Origin: Anaerobium acetethylicum
Lineage (GTDB): Bacteria; Bacillota; Clostridia; Lachnospirales; Lachnospiraceae
Reading direction: 5' to 3'
DNA: 64,000 nucleotides
Assembly (NCBI RefSeq): GCF_900096945.1
Contig: NZ_FMKA01000006.1
Span: 1-64,000, forward strand
Shown here: piece after piece, positions 16,436 through 24,650 of the stretch
How the letters are laid out: every line of letters starts with the position of its first letter
How positions within the stretch are numbered: the stretch's first letter is position 1
The notes under the pieces: model-generated
Database searches by the model: none
What the model saw: only the letters and a program-made list of their open reading frames with translations
Told to the model about the DNA's origin: nothing
Position numbers and translations under genes: made by a program

Positions 16436-16639
16436 GGGTTAATGGCTATTGACAGAAAACAAAATAGATACTAGAATTAATTTAGTCAATTCGATTTCGA
16501 AAGATGAAATAAATTGAAAAAGATACTGATAATTTACTGCTATTCGTAAGACCTGATTCTGTACAGCATGAGTTCAGCATTCTCCAACATGTCTGCATCA
16601 TATGTTCAGCTTGATACTTGTTTTTTCTTTTCACTATCA

Positions 16640-16788
16640 TTTATCTCAAATTAGTGGACGGGTTAAAATGGAAGTTGATAGGTGGAATCCGGTCTGGAGT
16701 ATTATCAGGATGATATACGATCAGACGCTTAGCACTTTTCAACCACCTGTCCATGATTAGGGGAGGGGCTTGAAAAGTGCTTTTTTTT
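16640..16788 (+). promoter_or_regulatory. Leader with terminator hairpin before the double deacetylase gene
   Basis: AGCACTTTTCAA (16731-16742) pairs with TTGAAAAGTGCT (16770-16781), followed by eight Ts, 62 bp before the next start codon. It is almost 300 bp past the previous gene, so it may be a late terminator or an attenuator. The 90 bp before it are G-rich and could fold, but match no riboswitch I recognise. Positions 16436-16640 show nothing else. Confidence 0.5.
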
Positions 16789-16849
16789 ATGTCACAGGCT
16801 TAAGCATTTGATAAGCATCAGGAAACATCAAAGAAGGGAGATCTGGAAT

Positions 16850-19800
16850 ATGAAAATGATCAGGAAGACAATCAGCATGATTTTAACGGGAGTGCTTCTG
16901 CTACTCAGCATTTCGATAAATCTGGCCTATGCAGCGGATGAAACTGTAGGTGCGGAAAGCGGGACCGTGGCAAAACTGCTGTTTACCTTTGACGACGGGG
17001 ACATAGGAAACATCAACGTTGTGGCACCGATTCTGCAGGCGAAGGGATTCAGCGCTACCGCATATGTGGGGCAGAATATACCGCTTCAGCCATGGTCATC
17101 GGGAAAGATGACTGACGAAGAGCTGGGAAGATTATATACCGAGTATGGATGGGATCTTGGAAACCATACCCTGAACCACACCACCATTGGCTATAATACG
17201 GATGCTGCCAGCCTTGCTACGCTGAAGCAGGAGTATCTGGACAATCAGAACTGGCTGATTCAAAAGGGATGGACCAGGGGTGCAAAACATGCGTCTTATC
17301 CTTTTGGCGCATATAGCAATGCCCTGATGGATGTTTTGCAGAGCATCGGGGTTAAGACTGCAAGGATTACCTATGGCGGTCTGCAGACTCTTCCCCTTAT
17401 AAAACCCTATGAGCTCAGGTGCGTTGATATAGATCCGAAAAAATCGGACGTGAAAAAAGAGATTGACGATGCTGTAAGCAGCAGATCAACGATCGTTCTG
17501 ATGCTTCACGGAGTCGGCGATACGGAGAATGAATATACTGTTTTGACTTCATACTTCCAGTCAATCGTAGACTATGCATACCAGTACACCCAGCAGAGTA
17601 AACTGGAAGTGACGACTATCAGCAAATGGTATGATTCACTTCCTGTAGGGGTAACCCTGAATAAGACGTCCCTGACGCTTACTACGGGCGATACAGAGAC
17701 CCTGACAGCGACGGTAGTACCGGAATACATATCCAACAAGGCTGTCACCTGGTCGACCAGCAATTCAGCAGTTGCAGTTGTGGATTCATCTGGCAAGGTG
17801 ACTGCAGCAGGCGTTGGCAGCGCAGTCATAACCGCCACCAGCGTGGAGGGCGGAAAAACGGCAGCCTGCAGCGTTACGGTAAATGCACCACCAGTGGCCG
17901 TACAGTCGGTAACCCTGGATAAAGAATCTCTGAAGATGACTCCGGGGAGAACGTCAGTTCTGACTGCTGCTGTACTTCCGTTAGATGCAGCGGATAAGAC
18001 AGTTGCATGGACAAGCAGCAATGCTTCAGTGGCGACTGTGGACAGCACGGGACTGGTGACAGCAGTAGCTTCAGGAACCTCAGTCATAAAGGTGGCGACT
18101 AAGGATGGAAATAAGACTGCAACCTGCAGCATTACCGTCGAGGATATTGCGGGTGCGCCGACATCGGTAAGTCTGGACAGGACTGCCCTGACACTTATGG
18201 TCGGTGGAACGGCAGCCATAAAGGCAGCTGTATATCCTGTGGAATCGGCAAACCAGGCAGTCACCTGGACGACGAGCAGTTCTACAGTAGCCACTGTGGA
18301 CAGCTCCGGAAATGTAACGGCGGAAGGAGCTGGAACGGCAGTCATAACGGCAACGACTGCTGACGGAACAAAAAATGCAGCCTGCAATATAAGCGTTATC
18401 CTGAACAAACCAGCAGCAAAATTGATTTTCACCTTCGATGACGGGGACAAATCCGCCCTTTCAGTTGCGGCACCTATCCTGTATGCGAAAGGCCTGAAAG
18501 GAACGGCTTATGTCGGAAGAGATATAGATAAGCAGGACTGGGGTACAGGAACCATGAGTGCATCTGAAATGGGACAGCTCTATTCCTATTACGGATGGGA
18601 TCTTGGAAACCATACAATCAATCACTACAGCGGAGGATATGATACTGATGAAGCGAGCCTTGCTACACTGAGAGCTGCATACCTGGATAACCAGAACTGG
18701 CTCATTTCCCAGGGATGGACACGTGGCGCATACCATGCTGCCTATCCGTTTGGGGCATATTCCGAACAGCTGATTGATATTTTGAAGGAAATCGGCGTTA
18801 AAACCTGCAGAACGACCTGGGGCGATGCACAGAGCCTTCCGGTTGAGTCGCTTTACAAACTGAAGAGCTTCAATATTATGACAGAAGAAAAATTGATCAA
18901 GGATGAGATTGATGGCACCGTTGATAACAATTATACCTTGATTCTGATGATCCACGGGGTAGGTGCTACTGCTAATGAATATACAGTCAAGACCTCGATT
19001 TTCCAGTCAGTTGTAGACTATGCATCACAATACGTGCAGCAGGGGAAACTTGATGTCATGAGCATCAGTGAATGGTACAACTCCCTGGGCCAGGTCAGCG
19101 TTGAATCGGTAGCGCTGAACAAGACTTCAACAACCCTGACATCAGAAGGAGGAACAGAACGTCTGACAGCAACGATTTCACCATCTTATGCGACGATACA
19201 GGATATAACCTGGACATCCAGCAATGAAGCAGTTGCAACAGTAAACCAGGCTGGTCTGGTAACAGCAGTTGGAAATGGAACAGCAACTATAACAGCTGTA
19301 ACGGATGACGGAGGAAAGACGGCAGCCTGTACGGTTACAGTAAAGATAGTGGTAACAGGCGTAACCCTTAATAAGACGGAAGCTGCAATTTCAGCAATAG
19401 GCGGACAGGAAACGCTGATTGCGACTGTGGCACCTGCAAAGGCAGCAAATAAATCTGTAACATGGAGTTCGAGCAATGCGGCAGCAGCAACCGTAAGTGC
19501 AGCCGGAGTAGTGACGGCAGTTGGAAATGGAACGGCCACAATTACGGCGACAACAGTCGACGGCGGAAAGACCGCATCCTGTGCGATAACTGTGGAAGTG
19601 CCGGTGGAATCCCTTGCCCTTAGTTCGACCAGTGAGACTATTATGGGACTGGGAAATACCCTTCAGCTCACGGCCTCCATCACTCCGAATAATGCAGCCA
19701 TAAAGGTTGTAACCTGGACATCGAGCGATGAAACCATTGCAACGGTAGACAGTACAGGAAAAGTAACTGCAGTCGGAGCAGGTTTTGTAAAGATTACGGC

Positions 19801-20584
19801 AAGTGCCGGAGGCAAGACGGTTGTCTGCAACGTTGCAGTTATAGAAACTGCTGCAGACAAGGTCGAAAAATTCGTTGTAAGGCTGTATGACAAGGTGCTT
19901 GGAAGAACAGCCGGTGATGAAGAAATCAGCTATTACACAGCAGACCTGTTAGCAAAGAAGAAGACGGGAGCTGAGGTAGGAGCAGGATTTGTGTTCAGCC
20001 TTGAATTTACCAATCGTGAACTGAGCAATACAGCGTATGTAGAGGTGCTGTACGAGACATTCATGAACCGCGCATCTGATCCGGATGGAATGGCGTACTG
20101 GATAACCATGCTCGACAACGGAGTGTCGAGAGCATTTGTATTCAAAGGCTTTGTAGAATCCGTTGAATATACGGGAATCTGCGATACCTATGGAATTGAA
20201 AGAGGATCTTATGTATTGACAGAGGCGAGGGATCAGAACCCGCAGCTTACCATGTTTGTATACCGTCTGTATGACAGGGCATTAGGAAGGATTCCGGAAA
20301 CACAGGGGTTGAACTATTATGCAGAAGAGATTCTTGCAAAGAGGATAACACCGGTGCAGGCGTCCCAGAACTTCTTCTTCTCGGATGAATTCAGGAACAG
20401 AAACCTTTCTGATGAGGATTATATAAAGACATTATACAGGACATTCATGGGAAGGGAATTTGACCAGGACGGTCTGTTATATCATCTTGCAAGGATGGAA
20501 GCGGGCGTAAGCCGTGAGGAAATTCTTTTAGGCTTTGCCGGATCGCCGGAATTTTCCAATATCATAAAGAGCTTCGGGCTTTAA
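16850..20584 (+). CDS. Secreted protein with two NodB polysaccharide deacetylase domains, six Big_2 domains and DUF4214 tail
   Basis: 1244 residues. A signal peptide (ISMILTGVLLLLSISINLAYA) is followed by NodB domain 1 (about 40-262), three Ig-like Big_2 domains (265-520), NodB domain 2 (522-745), three more Big_2 domains (750-995), and a DUF4214-type tail (1001-1244). Both NodB domains keep TFDDGD, the metal-binding GNHTLNH or GNHTINH, and YPFGAY, so both look active metal-dependent de-N-acetylases acting on GlcNAc-type glycans. The two halves are clearly related, so the protein arose by internal duplication. AAGAAGGGAGATCTGGAAT precedes the ATG at 16850. The substrate (host glycan, peptidoglycan or exopolysaccharide) is open. 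No LPXTG or SLH anchor is present. Confidence 0.88.
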   Translation: MKMIRKTISMILTGVLLLLSISINLAYAADETVGAESGTVAKLLFTFDDGDIGNINVVAPILQAKGFSATAYVGQNIPLQPWSSGKMTDEELGRLYTEYGWDLGNHTLNHTTIGYNTDAASLATLKQEYLDNQNWLIQKGWTRGAKHASYPFGAYSNALMDVLQSIGVKTARITYGGLQTLPLIKPYELRCVDIDPKKSDVKKEIDDAVSSRSTIVLMLHGVGDTENEYTVLTSYFQSIVDYAYQYTQQSKLEVTTISKWYDSLPVGVTLNKTSLTLTTGDTETLTATVVPEYISNKAVTWSTSNSAVAVVDSSGKVTAAGVGSAVITATSVEGGKTAACSVTVNAPPVAVQSVTLDKESLKMTPGRTSVLTAAVLPLDAADKTVAWTSSNASVATVDSTGLVTAVASGTSVIKVATKDGNKTATCSITVEDIAGAPTSVSLDRTALTLMVGGTAAIKAAVYPVESANQAVTWTTSSSTVATVDSSGNVTAEGAGTAVITATTADGTKNAACNISVILNKPAAKLIFTFDDGDKSALSVAAPILYAKGLKGTAYVGRDIDKQDWGTGTMSASEMGQLYSYYGWDLGNHTINHYSGGYDTDEASLATLRAAYLDNQNWLISQGWTRGAYHAAYPFGAYSEQLIDILKEIGVKTCRTTWGDAQSLPVESLYKLKSFNIMTEEKLIKDEIDGTVDNNYTLILMIHGVGATANEYTVKTSIFQSVVDYASQYVQQGKLDVMSISEWYNSLGQVSVESVALNKTSTTLTSEGGTERLTATISPSYATIQDITWTSSNEAVATVNQAGLVTAVGNGTATITAVTDDGGKTAACTVTVKIVVTGVTLNKTEAAISAIGGQETLIATVAPAKAANKSVTWSSSNAAAATVSAAGVVTAVGNGTATITATTVDGGKTASCAITVEVPVESLALSSTSETIMGLGNTLQLTASITPNNAAIKVVTWTSSDETIATVDSTGKVTAVGAGFVKITASAGGKTVVCNVAVIETAADKVEKFVVRLYDKVLGRTAGDEEISYYTADLLAKKKTGAEVGAGFVFSLEFTNRELSNTAYVEVLYETFMNRASDPDGMAYWITMLDNGVSRAFVFKGFVESVEYTGICDTYGIERGSYVLTEARDQNPQLTMFVYRLYDRALGRIPETQGLNYYAEEILAKRITPVQASQNFFFSDEFRNRNLSDEDYIKTLYRTFMGREFDQDGLLYHLARMEAGVSREEILLGFAGSPEFSNIIKSFGL

Positions 20585-20650
20585 GTGAGGGAAAATAAAG
20601 TGAAAAAGAGAAGCCATGTATAACCGCAAGCTCTGTACATTACCTGTAAA

Positions 20651-20681
20651 TAACGATGAAGGGCGCAGCCCTTCATCGTTA
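20651..20681. repeat. Family A-related palindrome, copy 4
   Basis: TAACGATGAAGGGC, GCA, GCCCTTCATCGTTA: a perfect 14-bp-arm palindrome with the family A core GATGAAGGGCGCAG. Both arms are the GAAGG type here, unlike other copies. Confidence 0.6.
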
Positions 20682-20687
20682 CAAAAA

Positions 20688-20737
20688 TAAAAGCGGTGCC
20701 GCCCGGAAACGAAATCGGGACGGCACCGCTTTTTTAA
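20688..20737. terminator. Bidirectional terminator between deacetylase and HD-domain genes
   Basis: AAAAGCGGTGCCGCCCG pairs with CGGGACGGCACCGCTTTT around a short loop, with one bulge. A-run and T-run on both sides serve two convergent genes. Confidence 0.85.
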
Positions 20738-20750
20738 GTTGATCAGGCTT

Positions 20751-21248
20751 TTATTCCTGCAGACCGTACAGCTTCCGGCATAGAAATTTTCCGTAGGACG
20801 TCTTGAAGACTTTGTTATAAGCTGTCAAAGCAGCACCTTTTGACAAACCATCTTCATAGATGTTGACAAGGAAGTCGGCTTCGATGAGGATCTGGTGGTC
20901 AATGCCCGCGATGTAGTCGTAGGTATGGTGGTGACCGACCAGATAGCAGACCCTTTCAATGAACCGGCTGTCATATTCAAGGGGTTCAAGCATCTTTCTG
21001 GCAATCGGCGGTCCTTCCTGTTCCTGAAGCTTTCCATCGCAGCTTCCATATTTCTGCTCGGCGGTCTTGATTCCGATATCATGCAGTATGGAAGCGGCTT
21101 CCAGTATCTCCAGCGTGGCAGGATCAATGCTCTCCATCTCTCCAATCAACTTTGCAAAACTGTGTACCTTTATAAAATGCTGGATGCGTTTTGGATCATC
21201 TGCGAAATAACAGATCGTTTCTTCGGTCAGCAATAATAAATTTTTCAT
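20751..21248 (-). CDS. HD domain-containing phosphohydrolase-like protein
   Basis: A 165-residue single HD domain. The metal-binding residues appear as H in IQHFIKVHSFAKLIGEME, HD in EAASILHDIGIKTAEQKYG (about residues 52-53), HHH in VGHHHTYDYI (about 107), and D in EADFLVNIYEDGL. Such small HD proteins hydrolyse phosphate esters or nucleotides, but the substrate is unknown. GAGGGAGGGGTACAT lies before the ATG at 21248; in-frame codons up to 21347 fall within a palindromic leader and are unlikely to be coding. It is monocistronic and convergent with the deacetylase gene. Confidence 0.85.
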   Translation of the reverse strand: MKNLLLLTEETICYFADDPKRIQHFIKVHSFAKLIGEMESIDPATLEILEAASILHDIGIKTAEQKYGSCDGKLQEQEGPPIARKMLEPLEYDSRFIERVCYLVGHHHTYDYIAGIDHQILIEADFLVNIYEDGLSKGAALTAYNKVFKTSYGKFLCRKLYGLQE

Positions 21249-21264
21249 ATGTACCCCTCCCTCG

Positions 21265-21384
21265 CAAGGTGTTTTTATGCTGATTTCGCATAAAAACCTG
21301 AGACATTCGTGCGCCAAATTGCTGGTTTTGCAATTTATGTGCCTCATATGTGACTATGAAGGACGTAGTCCTGAATAGTTACCT
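21265..21384 (-). promoter_or_regulatory. Structured leader of the HD-domain gene with family A palindrome copy 5
   Basis: Three consecutive palindromes occur: GTTTTTATG/CATAAAAAC (21270-21297), AAATTGC/GCAATTT (21316-21336), and the family A element ACTATGAAGGACGTAGTCCT then GAATAGT (21353-21379). In the direction of the HD gene the first hairpin ends close to the ribosome binding site. The rest of 21385-21686 shows no gene. Confidence 0.5.
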
Positions 21385-21686
21385 TTATAATTAATTATAC
21401 CATCGGCGGACTCGAAATACCATATAATAAGAAATGAAGATACAGGTATGAAAGTTAATTTGGTGCGTAAAACTGCATAAACAGGCGGGTTGACTGCAGC
21501 CAGGAGGAAGGGAACGGAAATCTCACGCAAATATAGACATGAAGTATGAAAAGTGGTATTATAATGCGGATAGTGTCAGGGGTAATATGACAGATGGCGG
21601 GGGCCTGAAAATAGTATAAATAAAAGTTGGGTTTTAGAGGGTTCACAGGAGAGGGCAAATAAAATTATTTGCAAGGAGAAAAAATC

Positions 21687-23528
21687 ATGTGTGGAATAGT
21701 TGGTTATATTGGAGGAAGCCAGGCAGCACCTATATTGCTGGACGGACTGGCGAAATTGGAATACAGAGGATATGACTCGGCAGGCGTTGCCGTATCATCT
21801 TTAGATGAGAATGGAAATAATACGATTGAGGTAGTGAAGGCAAAAGGACGCCTGCAGATACTCAGGGAAATGACCGACAACGGAAGCTCCGTTCCGGGAT
21901 TCTGCGGTATCGGGCATACAAGATGGGCAACCCACGGTGAGCCGTCAGCTATAAACTCCCATCCTCATTTTGAAAAGGATAAAAGAGTTGTGCTTGTGCA
22001 CAACGGAATTATAGAGAATTATCTGGAACTGAAGGACAGGCTTATCAAAAAAGGCTACGAGTTCGTATCACAGACGGATACGGAAGTCCTTGTCCATCTG
22101 CTTGATAATTATTATAAAGGAGATCCGATTGAAGCGATTACCAAAGTCATGGTCCGCGTACAGGGGTCTTATGCACTTGGAATCCTGTTTCAGGACAGAC
22201 CGGGTGAAATCTATGCAGTCCGTAAGGACAGCCCGCTTATCGTAGGTACTTCGAAAGAAGGAAACCTGATAGCATCGGATGTGCCTGCAATCCTGAAATA
22301 CACCCGCGAAGTATACTATATCCAGAACATGGAAATAGTACAAATGAGCGATAAGGAAATCAAATTCTACAACATAGACAGGGAAGAGATCCAGAAAGAG
22401 CTCACTAAGGTAGAATGGGATACGGAGGCTGCTGAAAAAGGCGGATACGAGCATTTCATGCTTAAGGAGATCTACGAGCAGCCGAAGGCTGTCAGGGATA
22501 CGATCAGTCCAAGGATCAAGGACGGCAAAGTTGTCATTGAAGAGCTTAATATGTCAGATGAGGAAATAAAGGCAATCAGCCGTATTCAGATCGTGGCCTG
22601 CGGTTCGGCATATCATGTGGGAATCAGCGCAAAATATGTCCTTGAAGAAGTGGCCAAGATTCCGGTGGATGTGGATTTTGCAAGCGAGTTCCGTTACAGG
22701 AATCCGATTCTTGATAACAATGCCCTTGTAATCATAATCAGCCAGTCGGGAGAGACGGCAGATTCCCTTGCTGCACTAAGGGAAGCGCAGGCAAGAGGAC
22801 TTAAGGTTTTAGGAATCGTCAATGTTGTGGGAAGCTCCATTGCAAGGGAAGCAGATAATGTCATGTATACCTGGGCAGGCCCTGAAATATCAGTTGCCAC
22901 AACCAAGGCATACAGCACCCAGCTGTCGGCAGTCTATCTGATTTCCATTTTATTTGGACAGATCAGGGGAACGGTTACGAAGGAAGCTTATAAGAACATG
23001 GTCAAAGAAATCCAGAAGCTTCCTGAAAAAATCCAGAAAATTCTTGAGGAAAAGGAACGGATCCAGTGGTTTGCGAACAAGTTTGCATCAAGCCATGATA
23101 TCTTCTTCATAGGAAGAGGACTCGACTATGCAACCTGTCTTGAAGGATCCTTAAAACTGAAGGAAATTTCCTACATACATTCAGAAGCTTATGCTGCAGG
23201 CGAGCTGAAACACGGAACGATTTCTCTTATTGAGAAGGATATCCTGGTTGTCGGTGTTGCCACGCAGGAACAGCTTTACGGAAAACTGGTAAGCAATATC
23301 GTTGAAGTGAAGAGCCGCGGCGCTTATGTAATGGGTCTTACGACATATGGTAACTATGCCATGGAAGATACTGCGGACTTTACCGTATACGTTCCGAAGA
23401 CCATGAGCTGCTTCATGACCTCTCTTGCAGTCATACCACTGCAGCTTCTCGCATACTACGTATCGGTTGCCAAAGGTCTTGATGTTGATAAACCACGAAA
23501 TCTTGCAAAATCCGTTACAGTAGAATAG
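21687..23528 (+). CDS. glmS: Glutamine-fructose-6-phosphate aminotransferase (isomerizing)
   Basis: A 613-residue enzyme that makes glucosamine-6-phosphate from fructose-6-phosphate and glutamine, the entry to peptidoglycan and amino-sugar synthesis. The N-terminal class II amidotransferase begins with the catalytic Cys directly after Met (MCGIVGYIG) and includes TRWATHGEPS. Two SIS domains follow (CGSAYHVG, ISQSGETADSLAALREA, GRGLDYATCLEGSLKLKEI), and the end DKPRNLAKSVTVE is typical. AAGGAGAAAAAATC precedes the ATG at 21687. The roughly 300-bp upstream region lacks a recognisable glmS ribozyme core, so control appears to differ from the Bacillus pattern. Confidence 0.97.
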   Translation: MCGIVGYIGGSQAAPILLDGLAKLEYRGYDSAGVAVSSLDENGNNTIEVVKAKGRLQILREMTDNGSSVPGFCGIGHTRWATHGEPSAINSHPHFEKDKRVVLVHNGIIENYLELKDRLIKKGYEFVSQTDTEVLVHLLDNYYKGDPIEAITKVMVRVQGSYALGILFQDRPGEIYAVRKDSPLIVGTSKEGNLIASDVPAILKYTREVYYIQNMEIVQMSDKEIKFYNIDREEIQKELTKVEWDTEAAEKGGYEHFMLKEIYEQPKAVRDTISPRIKDGKVVIEELNMSDEEIKAISRIQIVACGSAYHVGISAKYVLEEVAKIPVDVDFASEFRYRNPILDNNALVIIISQSGETADSLAALREAQARGLKVLGIVNVVGSSIAREADNVMYTWAGPEISVATTKAYSTQLSAVYLISILFGQIRGTVTKEAYKNMVKEIQKLPEKIQKILEEKERIQWFANKFASSHDIFFIGRGLDYATCLEGSLKLKEISYIHSEAYAAGELKHGTISLIEKDILVVGVATQEQLYGKLVSNIVEVKSRGAYVMGLTTYGNYAMEDTADFTVYVPKTMSCFMTSLAVIPLQLLAYYVSVAKGLDVDKPRNLAKSVTVE

Positions 23529-23593
23529 GTCACGGTGTCAGGCTTCCGTATTCTGTAAGTCGGGACGAGGCTACCGCTTGTTGTGAATGATAT

Positions 23594-23635
23594 AGGGCTG
23601 AAATTCCAAAAAAGGAATTTCAGCCCTTATTTTTG
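23594..23635 (+). terminator. Terminator of glmS
   Basis: A perfect 14-bp stem, AGGGCTGAAATTCC and GGAATTTCAGCCCT, has an A6 loop and is followed by TATTTTTG. Confidence 0.88.
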
Positions 23636-23787
23636 TGTGAATTTGCTCTGATTATATAAATAATCAAATTTTTTGTCTAAAGAATCTTTGTATGAAGATT
23701 GATATAATATAGATACAAAGGACAGCTCCGGTATGGGGAACGCCGGAAATGGTCAGCAGAATACTAGCAAAAATAAGGAGCGGGTTT

Positions 23788-24309
23788 ATGAAAATGAGAA
23801 AAAGAATATCATCAGTTGCCATGTTTGCAGGTGTGTTCATGACAGGCGTTTTCGGAACTGCGATGCAGGATGCAGAGGCAGCAGGGCTGGTGCTTGACAC
23901 GGCAGTGAAAGGAAGCAAAGTTCCGATAGGTCCTATCGTAGTTTTACTGTATGCAGGAATAGGCGGCATCTGCGTAGCGGCAGGAAACAGCAGGGATCAG
24001 AAGGATAAGGCCGGAAGAAAAAAGAGAGCGCTGCAGGAGCTGGAGAAAGCCGGAGCGGAGAAGCCGGATATGACTGGGGCGGAAACGGGAGAGGCTTATA
24101 AAAACGAAGCCGTCACCGGCGAAGCTGAGACAAATGCAGCGGGGAAGAAAAACGCAGCTATAAAAAGGGAAGAAAAAGCGAAGAAAAAAGCTGATAAACA
24201 GACTGAAAAGCAAGCAGCAGCAGCTAGAAAGGCTGAAGGCAAAAAGGCTGGAAGAAAAGAAAAGGGAAATCAGGGAGTAAGTACGGAAACAGATTGTAAT
24301 GAAGTATAG
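23788..24309 (+). CDS. Small exported or membrane protein with lysine/alanine/glutamate-rich tail
   Basis: I do not recognise this 173-residue protein. It opens with a signal-like segment (ISSVAMFAGVFMTGVFGTAMQDAEAAG, a plausible AEA cleavage region near residue 30), then one further hydrophobic segment (IGPIVVLLYAGIGGICVAAG, about 47-66). The last 100 residues are highly charged and repetitive (KREEKAKKKADKQTEKQAA), probably an extended coil. If the second segment spans the membrane the tail would be cytoplasmic. AAATAAGGAGCGGGTTT precedes the ATG at 23788. It stands alone between two terminators, just before the GH95 gene. Function unknown. Confidence 0.65.
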   Translation: MKMRKRISSVAMFAGVFMTGVFGTAMQDAEAAGLVLDTAVKGSKVPIGPIVVLLYAGIGGICVAAGNSRDQKDKAGRKKRALQELEKAGAEKPDMTGAETGEAYKNEAVTGEAETNAAGKKNAAIKREEKAKKKADKQTEKQAAAARKAEGKKAGRKEKGNQGVSTETDCNEV

Positions 24310-24324
24310 GAAAAAGAGAATGGA

Positions 24325-24366
24325 CTGCCACAAAACCAGGGAAATCGGTTTTGTGGCAGCTTTTTG
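24325..24366 (+). terminator. Terminator after the small exported protein gene
   Basis: CTGCCACAAAACC pairs perfectly with GGTTTTGTGGCAG around a 9-nt loop, followed by CTTTTTG. Confidence 0.85.
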
Positions 24367-24650
24367 TCTTAAAGGCGTATATCCAGTGACAGAAGTTTGT
24401 TGGCTGAAATTGTGTAAAAATGACAGATTGTGAGCGCTGGAAACAGGAACACAGTGTGAAAATGCATAAAAATATATTACAAATAAGGGAATAAAAAACA
24501 GATTGTACAAAAATACTAACCAATAGTACAAAGAATTTCATTCGGCCCTGGATTATAATTTATCTGACAGAATAAAGACAGATACGATCATGTGATTGAC
24601 AGAACATGGATGCTGTCAAGGCAGAGGTGTCAAAAGGGAGGAACAAAGAA
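24367..24650 (+). other. Upstream region of the GH95 gene
   Basis: About 280 bp without a gene. An inverted repeat TTGTAC (24504) / GTACAA (24527) lies upstream of a TATAAT hexamer at 24554-24559. These could be an operator and the -10 element of the GH95 gene promoter; a good -35 is not evident. Confidence 0.35.

Noticed and set aside
17572-18450. A 292-codon minus-strand frame rich in V/A/T
   Set aside because: It is the reverse reading of repeated Ig-like domains, which produces low-complexity antisense frames.
21385-21686. glmS ribozyme
   Set aside because: I looked for the conserved core before glmS and did not find it. Only a TATAAT-like hexamer near 21560 without good -35 is present.
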